Positions 53,423 through 61,742 of a stretch of DNA of 64,000 bases are shown here, one piece after another. The position numbers and the translations under genes are program-made. The notes under the pieces were generated by a model. That model was not told the DNA's origin and searched no databases. It saw nothing but the letters and a program-made list of their open reading frames with translations. The first letter of the stretch is position 1. Every line of letters starts with the position of its first letter. The DNA comes from Stutzerimonas xanthomarina DSM 18231 (lineage in GTDB: Bacteria; Pseudomonadota; Gammaproteobacteria; Pseudomonadales; Pseudomonadaceae): NCBI RefSeq assembly GCF_900129835.1, contig NZ_FQXA01000003.1, forward strand, positions 124,001-188,000, read 5' to 3'.

Positions 53423-54187
53423 TTATTGCGCTTCGGTGCTTTCAGCCGATTCGCCAGCTTCCGCCTCGGGCTCAGCGGCCGGAGCGGCTTCGCTCTCTTC
53501 GCCTTTGATGCCCAGGAGCTCAAGATCGAAGACCAGCACCGAGTTGGCCGGGATCAGCGGGCTCGGGCTCTGCTCGCCATAGGCCAGCTCGCTCGGGATG
53601 TACAGCTTGTACTTCTCGCCTACATGCATCAGCTGCAGACCTTCTACCCAACCCGGAATCACACCGCCAACAGGCAGATCAATGGGCGTGCCGCGCTTGA
53701 TCGAGCTATCGAAAACGGTGCCGTCAGTCAGGCTGCCTTCATAATGAACAGTGACGACATCATCCGGACCCGGCTGAGGGCCTTCGGCGGATTTGACCAC
53801 CTCGTATTGCAGACCGGATTCGGTGGTCTTCACGCCTTCACGCTTGGCATTCTCTTCGAGGAACTTCTTCCCGGCCGCGACGGCCTCCTTATTCATCTCG
53901 ACCATGCGCTCTTCGGCGCGCGTCTGCAGATAGGCGAAGGCTTCCATCAGTTCTTCGTCAGTCAGCTTTTGCTCTTTCTTGCCGACGGCATCATCGATGC
54001 CCTGAGCGACCGCTTCGGAATCAAGATCAGCCATCCCTTCTTGGGCCAGGCTCTTACCCATGTTCAGGCCGATGCCGTAAGAGGCTTTCTGCGCCGGAGT
54101 CTCCAGCTTGGCGCTGGTCTCCGAATCACAGCCAGCCAGGACCAAGCCAACCAGGGCTATCGCAGACGCCAAACGTTGAGGTCTCAT
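53423..54187 (-). CDS. FKBP-type peptidyl-prolyl isomerase lipoprotein
   Basis: 254 residues. The signal peptide ends in a lipobox (VGLVLAGC, Cys about residue 20; next residue Asp, which may retain it in the inner membrane by the E. coli +2 rule). An alpha-helical FKBP_N dimerisation domain (about 30-120) precedes the FKBP_C catalytic domain (about 125-225, VTVHYEGSLTDGTVFDSS, GWVEGLQLM). A Glu/Ala-rich tail of about 25 residues ends the protein. It folds periplasmic proteins by proline isomerisation. It resembles FklB, FkpA and Mip; symbol left open. Confidence 0.92.
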   Translation of the reverse strand: MRPQRLASAIALVGLVLAGCDSETSAKLETPAQKASYGIGLNMGKSLAQEGMADLDSEAVAQGIDDAVGKKEQKLTDEELMEAFAYLQTRAEERMVEMNKEAVAAGKKFLEENAKREGVKTTESGLQYEVVKSAEGPQPGPDDVVTVHYEGSLTDGTVFDSSIKRGTPIDLPVGGVIPGWVEGLQLMHVGEKYKLYIPSELAYGEQSPSPLIPANSVLVFDLELLGIKGEESEAAPAAEPEAEAGESAESTEAQ

Positions 54188-54357
54188 TCTCTATCCTTAT
54201 TACGCTTTGAAGGGGTGAAGCTAAACAGTTGCGGGAGCTTAACAGCCACCTTCGCCGGTAGCTACCGAACCCACCTGGGGAGTAGGTAAAGACAATGCAA
54301 AGTCAGGAAGTGCCGCACGAAACGCGCGAAGCGCTGAACGGACGTTTTTCGCAGGCA

Positions 54358-54385
54358 TAAAAAAAGCGACCCTAAGGTCGCTTTC
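54358..54385 (-). terminator. Terminator of the Val-Asp tRNA operon
   Basis: AAAGCGACC and GGTCGCTTT (54363-54383 region) pair round a CTAA loop; on the minus strand seven T follow. It ends the transcript of the two tRNA genes. Confidence 0.88.
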
Positions 54386-54426
54386 TTCGAGTCATCAAGG
54401 CGTTCAGTGGTCCTTGATGGCAAATA

Positions 54427-54503
54427 TGGCGCAGCGGACGGGACTCGAACCCGCGACCCCCGGCGTGACAGGCCGGTATTCTAACCGACTGAACTACCGC
54501 TGC
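54427..54503 (-). tRNA. tRNA-Asp (GUC)
   Basis: A 77-nt cloverleaf starting GCAGCGGTAGTTCAG with encoded CCA; the anticodon arm CCGGC-CTGTCAC-GCCGG gives anticodon GTC. The second gene of a two-tRNA operon. Confidence 0.97.
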
Positions 54504-54516
54504 GCTAAACCTCGAG

Positions 54517-54592
54517 TGGTGGGTGATGACGGGATCGAACCGCCGACCCTCTGCTTGTAAGGCAGATGCTCTCCCAGCTGAGCTAATCACCC
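54517..54592 (-). tRNA. tRNA-Val (UAC)
   Basis: A 76-nt cloverleaf starting GGGTGATTAGCTCAG with encoded CCA; the anticodon arm TCTGC-CTTACAA-GCAGA gives anticodon TAC. 13 bp upstream of tRNA-Asp on the same strand. Confidence 0.97.
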
Positions 54593-54805
54593 GTTTGCTC
54601 TCGAAGTGGGGCGCATTCTAGAGACGGATTCGAACCTTGGCAACCCCCTTTTGAAAAAAAAATTGAAGAACTTACAAAGACTTAGGAAACCCACTGTTTA
54701 TGCGCGTTTTTGCGGTTTCCATCGGCATTGCCAGTTTTCAGGGTTGGCCTGCGTTACAGGGAGGGGAATAATGCGCGCTTTGCTTTTACCGGAGTTTCAA
54801 TCGCC

Positions 54806-55726
54806 ATGTGGTTTCGCAACCTGCTCGTCTACCGTCTCACTCAGAACATCCCTTTCGATGTCGAGGCACTTGAAACCGCACTGGCCGCCAAGCCCGCCCG
54901 CCCCTGCGCCAGCCAGGAGCTGAGCACCTACGGTTTCGTCGCGCCCTTCGGCAAGGGCGAAGACGCACCGCTGGTACATGCCAGCCAGGGCTTCCTGCTG
55001 ATCTCCACGCGCAAGGAAGAGCGCATCCTGCCCGGCAGCGTGGTCAAGGACGCGCTGAAGGATAAGGTGGACGAGATCGAAAACGAGCAGATGCGCAAGG
55101 TCTACAAGAAAGAGCGTGAGCAGCTCAAGGACGACATCATCCAGGCTTTCCTGCCACGTGCATTCATTCGCAAGTCCGGCACCTTCGCGGCCATCGCGCC
55201 CGAGCAAGGTCTGATTCTGGTCGATGCTTCCAGCCCGAAGCGCGCCGAAGACCTGCTTTCTACGCTGCGTGAAGCCATCGGCTCGCTTCCGGTTCGCCCG
55301 TTGACCATCAAGATCGCGCCGTCTGCGACCATGACAGACTGGGTCAAGACCCAGAAAGCCGCGGATGATTTCTTCGTTCTCGACGAGTGCGAGCTGCGCG
55401 ACACCCATGAAGACGGTGGCGTGGTGCGCTGCAAGCGCCAGGACCTGACCAGCGACGAAATCCAGCAACACCTGGAAGTCGGCAAGCAGGTCACCCAGCT
55501 GTCACTGGGCTGGCAGGACAAGCTGTCCTTCGTGCTCGACGACAAGCTGGTGATCAAGCGCCTGCGCTTCGAAGAGCTGCTGCAGGACCAGGCCGAACAG
55601 GACGGTGGCGACGACGACCTCGGTCAGCAGGACGCCAGCTTCCTGCTGATGATGTTGACCTTCAAGGAATTCCTGCCCGCGCTGTTCGAAGCCCTCGGTG
55701 GTGAGGAGATACCACAGGGCATCTAA
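54806..55726 (+). CDS. rdgC: Recombination-associated protein RdgC
   Basis: 306 residues from the ATG at 54806 ([12 protein letters not shown], the family start), with GGAG upstream; the frame extends 32 codons 5' without resemblance. RdgC forms a ring-shaped dimer around DNA and limits RecA activity. The central segments [15 protein letters not shown] and [23 protein letters not shown] are characteristic. It is adjacent to FKBP and tRNA genes as in other Pseudomonas. Confidence 0.95.
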   Translation: MWFRNLLVYRLTQNIPFDVEALETALAAKPARPCASQELSTYGFVAPFGKGEDAPLVHASQGFLLISTRKEERILPGSVVKDALKDKVDEIENEQMRKVYKKEREQLKDDIIQAFLPRAFIRKSGTFAAIAPEQGLILVDASSPKRAEDLLSTLREAIGSLPVRPLTIKIAPSATMTDWVKTQKAADDFFVLDECELRDTHEDGGVVRCKRQDLTSDEIQQHLEVGKQVTQLSLGWQDKLSFVLDDKLVIKRLRFEELLQDQAEQDGGDDDLGQQDASFLLMMLTFKEFLPALFEALGGEEIPQGI

Positions 55727-55735
55727 ACTGCCCTA

Positions 55736-55756
55736 GCCGTCAGCCCAGCTGACGGC
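55736..55756 (+). terminator. Hairpin after rdgC
   Basis: A 9-bp stem GCCGTCAGC/GCTGACGGC (55736-55744 with 55748-55756) with a CCA loop, but followed by AATCCCCCC rather than T; possibly a weak terminator or mRNA end before the transporter gene. Confidence 0.45.
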
Positions 55757-55785
55757 AATCCCCCCATAACTACAAGGTAAGCCCG

Positions 55786-56730
55786 ATGCGTGCCCTCGCC
55801 GCCCTCAGCCGCTTTGTCGGCAACACCTTCGCCCTCTGGGTCCTGCTGTTCGCCGTTCTCGCTTTTTTCCAGCCCAGCTGGTTCCTGCCCGCCACCGCCT
55901 GGATCGTGCCACTGCTGGGGCTGATCATGTTCGGCATGGGCCTGACACTGAAAGCGGCAGATTTCGCTGAAGTCGCGCGCCGCCCGCTCTGGGTGGCATT
56001 GGGTGTCGGCGCGCAATTTCTGATCATGCCTGCCCTCGCCTGGCTGCTATGCCAACTGCTAGGGCTGCCTGCAGAAATTGCGGTCGGTGTGATCCTGGTG
56101 GGTTGTTGCCCGGGTGGTACTGCTTCCAACGTGATCGCCTGGTTCTCTCGCGGCGACGTGGCGCTGTCGGTGGCGATCACGGCCGTCACTACCTTACTCG
56201 CCCCTTTGGTGACGCCGGCACTGATCTGGCTGCTGGCCTCGGCCTGGCTGCCAGTCAGCTTCGGAGCGTTGTTCATGTCCATTGTGCAGATCGTGCTGCT
56301 GCCAATCGCCCTAGGTCTGATCGCGCGCCGCCTGCTGGGCAACCGGGTGCATCAGGTGGTCGATATTCTGCCACTGGTTTCGGTGGTCAGCATTGTAATT
56401 ATCGTGGCCGCGGTCGTTGCCGCCAGCCAGGCAAAGATCGCCGAATCCGGCTTGCTGATCATGGCGGTGGTGATTCTGCATAACAGCCTTGGGCTCGGCA
56501 TCGGCTATCTGGTCGGGCGGCTGTTCGGCCTGCCATTGGCACAGCGCAAAACACTGTCAATTGAAGTCGGTATGCAGAACTCAGGATTGGGTGCGGCCTT
56601 GGCCAGCGCACACTTTTCGCCGTTGGCAGCGGTGCCCAGCGCGCTGTTCAGCGTCTGGCACAACCTGTCCGGTGCGCTGCTGGCGACGGTCTACCGTCGA
56701 ATGAACGACGATGACCGACAAGCTCGTTAG
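55786..56730 (+). CDS. Bile acid:sodium symporter (BASS) family transporter
   Basis: 314 residues with about nine to ten membrane segments. The signature GCCPGGTASNVIAWFSRGDVALSV (core CCPGGTASN) is the sodium-binding crossover region of BASS proteins, and IEVGMQNSGLGAALA is the second one. Bacterial members import organic acids or similar anions with sodium; the substrate here is not known. It follows rdgC by 60 bp and may be co-transcribed. Confidence 0.88.
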   Translation: MRALAALSRFVGNTFALWVLLFAVLAFFQPSWFLPATAWIVPLLGLIMFGMGLTLKAADFAEVARRPLWVALGVGAQFLIMPALAWLLCQLLGLPAEIAVGVILVGCCPGGTASNVIAWFSRGDVALSVAITAVTTLLAPLVTPALIWLLASAWLPVSFGALFMSIVQIVLLPIALGLIARRLLGNRVHQVVDILPLVSVVSIVIIVAAVVAASQAKIAESGLLIMAVVILHNSLGLGIGYLVGRLFGLPLAQRKTLSIEVGMQNSGLGAALASAHFSPLAAVPSALFSVWHNLSGALLATVYRRMNDDDRQAR

Positions 56731-56795
56731 CCATTGAAGCGCCACGGGTCCGGGACCACTTGCCCGGACCTGCTGAGTGTGCAAAATAGCGCCTA

Positions 56796-56840
56796 CTGAG
56801 GACGACCTCAGGCTGTACAGACTCACCGGGGACGGCCCCG
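56796..56840 (+). promoter_or_regulatory. Guanidine-II riboswitch (mini-ykkC)
   Basis: Two adjacent hairpins carry the diagnostic ACGR loops: CTGAGG-ACGA-CCTCAG (56796-56811) and CGGGG-ACGG-CCCCG (56827-56840), joined by 15 nt. The second hairpin ends 27 nt before the sugE start. This is the guanidine-II architecture, in which ligand binding frees the ribosome site. Confidence 0.92.
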
Positions 56841-56867
56841 CCTGATTACCGTCCTGTCGAGGTGCGC

Positions 56868-57182
56868 ATGTCTTGGGTCATTCTGTTTTTTGCCGGTCTG
56901 TTCGAGATTGGCTGGGCCGTTGGGCTGAAGTTCACCGAGGGGTTCACCCGCCCTCTTCCCACATTGCTTACTGTCGCTGCGATGGCCGCTAGCCTGGGCC
57001 TGCTCGGGCTTGCCATGAAGGAGTTGCCGCTGGGCACCGCCTACGCCGTCTGGACTGGAGTCGGTGCAGTGGGAACGGTGATCGCCGGCATCGTCTTGTT
57101 CGGGGAATCGATGAGCCTGTTTCGCCTCGGCAGCGTGCTATTGATCTGCATCGGACTGCTGGGTCTGAAGCTCAGTCATTGA
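56868..57182 (+). CDS. sugE: Guanidinium exporter SugE/Gdx (SMR family)
   Basis: 104 residues from the ATG at 56868 with GAGG five bases upstream; an in-frame GTG six bases earlier is too near the ribosome site. Four membrane helices and the key Glu in [19 protein letters not shown] (about residue 13) identify the small multidrug resistance family, Gdx subgroup. These antiporters expel guanidinium ion in exchange for protons. The upstream guanidine-II riboswitch directly supports the guanidinium role over general drug efflux. Confidence 0.93.
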   Translation: MSWVILFFAGLFEIGWAVGLKFTEGFTRPLPTLLTVAAMAASLGLLGLAMKELPLGTAYAVWTGVGAVGTVIAGIVLFGESMSLFRLGSVLLICIGLLGLKLSH

Positions 57183-57242
57183 AGCCATCCTGACAGCTGA
57201 CCGAACGCCAGCCGTCATGGGCAATTTCGCTAAACAGGGCGC

Positions 57243-58358
57243 TCAGCCGAACAGTGCCGGCTCCCGATAGTGCCGATCACAAGCCTGACCATCGGCCTGG
57301 AACAGGTGGCATTTGTTGGCCAACAACCCCGTTGCGTAGGCCTGGCCCACCGCCACGCGGCGGTTACCGTCACTGGCAACCGCCACCATCTCGTCCACGC
57401 CTTCGAAGTTCAGATGCAGCAGATTGTGGTCGCCGAGGCGCTCAGCCACTGCAATTTCGCCATGGAAGACGAAATCAGCCTGTTCGGGGTCGACGAAATG
57501 TTCTGGCCGGACGCCCAGGGTCAGGGCATCGCCTGGAGCAACCTGACTGCCGTCGACAGGTAGCCGTAATGCGCTGCCCCCTGGCATCGCGACCTCCACC
57601 GATCCCGCATCGGCGCGTATCACCTTTACCGGCAGGAAATTCATCTGCGGTGAACCGATGAAGCCCGCTACGAACTGGTTCTTCGGGTAGTGATACAGCT
57701 CCAGCGGCGGCCCGACCTGAGCGATGCTGCCCGCGTTGAGCACAACGATCTTATCCGCCAGCGTCATGGCTTCGACCTGATCGTGCGTGACATAGATCAT
57801 CGTGGACTGCAGTCGCTGGTGCAGGCGCGAGATCTCGATACGCATTTGCACGCGCAGAAAGGCGTCGAGGTTCGACAACGGCTCGTCGAACAGGAAGACC
57901 TTCGGTTCCCGCACCATGGTCCGGCCGATGGCAACGCGTTGACGCTGACCGCCGGACAGGTCCTTGGGTTTGCGATCAAGCATCTGATCGAGCTGAAGAA
58001 TCTTTGCCACCGAATCGACGCGACGCTTGATTTCAGTCCTGTCGATCTTCGCCAGCTTCAGACCGAACGCCATGTTTTCCGCGACATTCATATGCGGGTA
58101 GAGCGCATAGGACTGGAACACCATGCCCACTGAACGATCCATGGGCGGCAGCTCATTGACCCGCTCGCCATCGATGCGCAGCTCCCCGTCCGTGATGTCC
58201 TCTAATCCGGCAATCAGTCGCAACAGTGTCGACTTGCCACAACCGGACGGGCCCACGAACACCACGAATTCGCCGTCGGCGATATCCAGATCGATACTGC
58301 GGGTGATAGGAACGTCATCGAAGCTCTTGCAGATATTCCGCAGGGTTACGCTGGCCAT
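57243..58358 (-). CDS. MalK/AglK-type sugar ABC transporter ATP-binding protein
   Basis: 371 residues. Walker A GPSGCGKST (about residue 36), Q-loop, signature LSGGQ, Walker B VFLFDEP and the H-loop THD are all intact. The C-terminal TOBE/MalK-type regulatory domain (about 235-371) is present. This is a subunit of CUT1 sugar transporters energising uptake of maltose, trehalose or alpha-glucosides. No permease or binding-protein gene is beside it in this window, so partners must be elsewhere. Preceded by AAGGAG and by the glucosidase gene on the same strand. Confidence 0.9.
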   Translation of the reverse strand: MASVTLRNICKSFDDVPITRSIDLDIADGEFVVFVGPSGCGKSTLLRLIAGLEDITDGELRIDGERVNELPPMDRSVGMVFQSYALYPHMNVAENMAFGLKLAKIDRTEIKRRVDSVAKILQLDQMLDRKPKDLSGGQRQRVAIGRTMVREPKVFLFDEPLSNLDAFLRVQMRIEISRLHQRLQSTMIYVTHDQVEAMTLADKIVVLNAGSIAQVGPPLELYHYPKNQFVAGFIGSPQMNFLPVKVIRADAGSVEVAMPGGSALRLPVDGSQVAPGDALTLGVRPEHFVDPEQADFVFHGEIAVAERLGDHNLLHLNFEGVDEMVAVASDGNRRVAVGQAYATGLLANKCHLFQADGQACDRHYREPALFG

Positions 58359-58495
58359 TACTGTTGTTCTCCTTCAAACAGCCGCCACGACGCATCGCGG
58401 CAAGCGAAACGGGCGATAGCAACCGGGTCGAGACGGACCAGACGCCCGTCCCAACCGACTCGCTCAGCCAAGCCGACGCGCAAATCCAAATCCAT
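58358..58495 (-). CDS. Possible small ORF between glucosidase and malK-like gene
   Basis: 45 codons. It starts inside the last bases of the glucosidase gene and its TAA overlaps the ATG of the ATPase gene (TAATG). The product (ending ACRDASWRLFEGEQQ) belongs to no family I recognise. The overlaps at both ends suggest coupled translation, but no good ribosome site is seen; it may simply be a decayed fragment or chance frame. Confidence 0.3.
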   Translation of the reverse strand: MDLDLRVGLAERVGWDGRLVRLDPVAIARFACRDASWRLFEGEQQ

Positions 58496-60083
58496 GCGCT
58501 GGCAAATGTACGCCGTGCCCCTCGAAAACGGCTGATGCCGAGGGCACGTCGAGGCCTTCGACCGGAGCCGACAGATCAAAGTGCCGCGCACTGTCGCCCA
58601 GATTGAACAGGCATACCCAGACCTCGTCATCCAGACGGCGCTCATACACCAGCAGCGCATCGTCATGGTAAACGGTGCGCATGCTTCCTTCGATCAACAA
58701 GCGCTGGTCCTGACGCCATGCAAGAAACCGGCGATAGATGTTGAGCATCGAATTCGGGTCCTGCTCCTGGGCGGCCACTGACATTGGCAAGTGACGATCG
58801 GCCATCGGCAACCAGGGCTGCTCCCGGCTGAAGCCACCGTGCTGATCCTGGTCGTGCCAAGGCATCGGTGTGCGGCAACCGTCGCGGCCTTTGAATTCCG
58901 GCCAGAAGCGAATGCCGTAAGGATCGACCAGCTGTTCGAACTGCAGCTCGGCCTCATCCAGCCCCAGCTCTTCGCCCTGATAAAGACACACGCTGCCGCG
59001 CATGGTCAGTAGCATCGCCATGAACATGCGGCCGCGCGCCAGATCAGGTTGATTGGCCAGCGCCCAGCGGCTCATGACCCGCACCACATCGTGATTGCCG
59101 ATGGACCAGCACGGCCAGCCGTCTACCAGCTCGCGTTCCACGCAGTCGATGGTGTGCCGCAGAAAACCCGGGCTGCACTGTTCGGTCAGCAGATCGAAGG
59201 AGTACGCCATGTGCAGCGTGTCGCTGCCTCCCGTGTAAGCGGCCATGGTGCTCAACGAATGGTCGCAACCGATTTCGGCCACCGTGGCGCTGCCCGGGTA
59301 GCGTTCCAGCAACTGGCGAATACGCCGCAGGAAGTCGAGGTTTTCAGGCTGGGTCTTGTCGTACACGTGCTTCTGGAAGGCATAAGGATTGTCGGCGCGC
59401 ACGCCGATGCTGCCCTCGCGAATGTCATGGTTCGGCGGGTTGTCGCGCAGTTCGCGGTCGTGAAAATAGAAGTTCGCCGCGTCCAGACGGAAGCCGTCGA
59501 CGCCGAGTTTCAACCAGAATTCCATGTCCTCGAGCAGCTGTTGCTGCACCGCTTCGCAATGGAAGTTGAGGTCCGGCTGGCTGGAGAGGAAGTTGTGCAG
59601 GTAGTACTGCTTGCGGCGGCTGTCCCAGGTCCAGGCGGCACCGCCGAAGACCGACAGCCAATTGTTGGGCACGGTGCCGTCGTCTTTCGGGTCTGCCCAG
59701 ACGTACCAGTCGGCTTTGTCGTTGTCGCGGCTCGAGCGGCTTTCCTTGAACCAGGCGTGCTGATCAGACGAGTGATTGAGCACCTGATCGATCAGGATGC
59801 GAATGCCACGCGCATGGGCAACATCAATGACCTGTTTGAAGTCTTCCAGCGTGCCGAACAGCGGATCGACGCCGCGGTAATCGGACACGTCATAGCCGAA
59901 GTCCTTCATCGGTGAGGTGAAGAACGGCGACAGCCAGATGGCATCGACGTTAAGGCTGGCGATGTAGTCGATCTTCTCGACCACACCGAGCAGATCGCCG
60001 ACCCCGTCGCCGTTGCTGTCGAAAAAGCTGCGCGGGTAAACCTGATATATGACGCCGCCGCGCCACCAGTCATTGCGATTCAT
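58464..60083 (-). CDS. GH13 alpha-glucosidase
   Basis: 539 residues from the ATG at 60081-60083 (MNRNDWWRGGVIYQVYPRSF); the frame extends ten codons upstream. The TIM-barrel residues of glycoside hydrolase family 13 are present: nucleophile Asp in DGFRLDAANF, acid/base Glu in VAEIGCD and the third Asp in IGNHDVVR. A QVYPRSF opening and lack of signal peptide indicate a cytoplasmic oligo-1,6-/alpha-1,4-glucosidase that splits imported maltose or isomaltose-type sugars. Probably in one operon with the ABC ATPase. Similar to AglA proteins. Confidence 0.92.
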   Translation of the reverse strand: MNRNDWWRGGVIYQVYPRSFFDSNGDGVGDLLGVVEKIDYIASLNVDAIWLSPFFTSPMKDFGYDVSDYRGVDPLFGTLEDFKQVIDVAHARGIRILIDQVLNHSSDQHAWFKESRSSRDNDKADWYVWADPKDDGTVPNNWLSVFGGAAWTWDSRRKQYYLHNFLSSQPDLNFHCEAVQQQLLEDMEFWLKLGVDGFRLDAANFYFHDRELRDNPPNHDIREGSIGVRADNPYAFQKHVYDKTQPENLDFLRRIRQLLERYPGSATVAEIGCDHSLSTMAAYTGGSDTLHMAYSFDLLTEQCSPGFLRHTIDCVERELVDGWPCWSIGNHDVVRVMSRWALANQPDLARGRMFMAMLLTMRGSVCLYQGEELGLDEAELQFEQLVDPYGIRFWPEFKGRDGCRTPMPWHDQDQHGGFSREQPWLPMADRHLPMSVAAQEQDPNSMLNIYRRFLAWRQDQRLLIEGSMRTVYHDDALLVYERRLDDEVWVCLFNLGDSARHFDLSAPVEGLDVPSASAVFEGHGVHLPAHGFGFARRLG

Positions 60084-60131
60084 ACAACCAACCTTCGATG
60101 TTTGGGAGAACACGCCGCCACTCTAGGTGCG

Positions 60132-60153
60132 TCATCCCGCCGCAACATCCTCC
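60132..60153 (-). promoter_or_regulatory. Possible MalT-type sites before the glucosidase gene
   Basis: On the minus strand GGAGGA (60148-60153) and GGATGA (60132-60137) both match the MalT core GGAKGA and sit 50-70 bp upstream of the glucosidase start. A MalT-type activator gene is nearby in the window. Such short motifs can occur by chance. Confidence 0.35.
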
Positions 60154-60264
60154 CGGCAGCGTAATACCGAGGCGTATGGCTCGGGCGTAGAGGCGGCCGG
60201 AGCGGGGGGCGTAGAGCGGGCTGCCGGAAGTCGCATATAGCCGCCCCGTCATTCGTCATAAAAA

Positions 60265-60288
60265 TGTCGACAAACAAGCGAATCGACA
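60265..60288. promoter_or_regulatory. Inverted repeat upstream of the curlin-repeat gene
   Basis: TGTCGA (60265-60270) and TCGACA (60283-60288) are exact inverted copies 12 bp apart, 130 bp before the curlin-like start and 180 bp before the glucosidase start. It may be an operator for either gene. The 334-bp intergenic region holds no other gene. Confidence 0.3.
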
Positions 60289-60417
60289 CTTATCTGTCAC
60301 GAGCGGCTTTTAGGATCGATGCAGTTCCAGGACTGATCCGCAGTAGCCGCCGCTCAGCAACCTGCGCAGCCGCCCAGTCAGGAGCGACACGCATCCCAAA
60401 TCCATGGAGAGATTTAA

Positions 60418-61695
60418 ATGTTCAAGTGCAAGCCCCTCGCAGCCGCCATCATCGCGATTCTGGCCACTCAGGCTCACGCCCAAGACAACAGCGCAGAACA
60501 GAATCAGAGCGGTGCCGACAACGTTGTCGAAGTGACTCAGACTGGTGGTCAGGACAACATTTCCTATCAGTCCCAGACCGGGACCGGCAACGACGGTATG
60601 GTGACCCAGACCGACGCCACCATGTCCGATGCCGTGCAAACGCAGACCGGCGAACTGAACCGCGCGGACATCGTGCAGACCTCGACCGTGCAGAGCGAAG
60701 CCATCCAGCTGCAAAGTGGCGACAACCATGACGCGAGCATCGTCCAGAGCGACTCCACCGGCGCCACCGCTCGCCAGTATCAGGCGGGCAGCTTCAATAC
60801 TGCGTACATCGAGCAGACCGCAGCTGACCTGAGCACCGCCGTGATCGATCAGGACGGCAACGACAACTTTGCCGAGTCCATCCAGACCAATACCGAACTG
60901 AGCGTTTCGGAACAACGCCAGATCGGCAATGACAACGTCTCGCTGGTCTGGCAGGAAAATGGCGCGCGTAACGACGGCGTGATTAATCAGGAAGGCAACG
61001 GCAACGACGCCACTGTTTATCAGATGGACGTTTCTGACTCCGTCGCCACCATCGACCAGATAGGTGATATGCAAGTCGCGTCCGTCACCCAGGAAGGCGC
61101 CGAGCATAGCGCTGAGATCCGGTCCAACGGACTGCAGAACGAAGCCTACATCGATCAGAGCGGCTCGCTGCAGACCGCGTCGATCTACCAGGACGGCACC
61201 GCCAACAGCGCCGACATCTTCCAGGTTGGCGATAGCAACACCGCCAGCACCGAGCAGACCGGCAACAACAACTATGCCATCGTCGATCAAGACGGCAGCA
61301 TGATGACTGCTTCGCTGCAGCAGAACGGGCAGTTCAACGAGGCTTACGTCACTCAGGAAGGCGCCGATCATCTGATCGACTTCGCCCAGGATGGCGCCGA
61401 CAACCTGCTCACCGTTGCCCAGAGCGGCACTGGCAACAAGCTGACCGGTTCCAGCTACGGCGACAACAACCGTGTCGACGTGCTACAGGGCGGCGACCTC
61501 AACGTGGCGGACATCCAGCAGATCTATGGCTCGGACAACGAAGTCAGCCTGACGCAAGCTGGCCAGGACAACATGGCGACCGTGCTTCAGGGCGGCGTAG
61601 GCAACCAGGCGATGCTGATGCAGAGCGGCATGGGCGACTCGGCAATGGTGTCGCAGATGGGCTCGGGCAACATGGCCACCGTGACCCAGCAGTAA
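60418..61695 (+). CDS. Secreted curlin-repeat protein (amyloid candidate)
   Basis: 425 residues starting after a GGAGAG site. A signal peptide (LAAAIIAILATQAHA) is followed by about eighteen imperfect repeats of roughly 22 residues with the pattern Q-x-G-x-x-N-x-A-x-(V/I)-x-Q, the curlin repeat of CsgA/CsgB. The protein is acidic, has no cysteine, and is about three times the length of E. coli CsgA. Such repeats stack as beta-strands into amyloid fibres. No csgE, csgF or csgG export gene is near, so export would rely on genes elsewhere. The fold is well supported; fibre formation is inference. Confidence 0.88.
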   Translation: MFKCKPLAAAIIAILATQAHAQDNSAEQNQSGADNVVEVTQTGGQDNISYQSQTGTGNDGMVTQTDATMSDAVQTQTGELNRADIVQTSTVQSEAIQLQSGDNHDASIVQSDSTGATARQYQAGSFNTAYIEQTAADLSTAVIDQDGNDNFAESIQTNTELSVSEQRQIGNDNVSLVWQENGARNDGVINQEGNGNDATVYQMDVSDSVATIDQIGDMQVASVTQEGAEHSAEIRSNGLQNEAYIDQSGSLQTASIYQDGTANSADIFQVGDSNTASTEQTGNNNYAIVDQDGSMMTASLQQNGQFNEAYVTQEGADHLIDFAQDGADNLLTVAQSGTGNKLTGSSYGDNNRVDVLQGGDLNVADIQQIYGSDNEVSLTQAGQDNMATVLQGGVGNQAMLMQSGMGDSAMVSQMGSGNMATVTQQ

Positions 61696-61703
61696 GCAGT
61701 GCC

Positions 61704-61735
61704 GGCAGCCGGCCTCGGAGCCGGCTGCCATTCTT
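61704..61735 (+). terminator. Terminator of the curlin-repeat gene
   Basis: A 10-bp stem GGCAGCCGGC/GCCGGCTGCC (61704-61713 with 61720-61729) followed by ATTCTT, eight bases after the stop. Confidence 0.78.
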
Positions 61736-61742
61736 ACGTCTA

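Noticed and set aside
54710-54805. Upstream extension of rdgC
   Set aside because: The first 32 codons have no resemblance to RdgC; the ATG at 54806 has a ribosome site and the family N-terminus.
60418-61695. Regular 66-bp periodicity that could suggest a CRISPR or tandem DNA repeat
   Set aside because: The period is a protein repeat: the bases differ between units while the Q-G-N-A-Q pattern is kept in one frame, with a signal peptide ahead.
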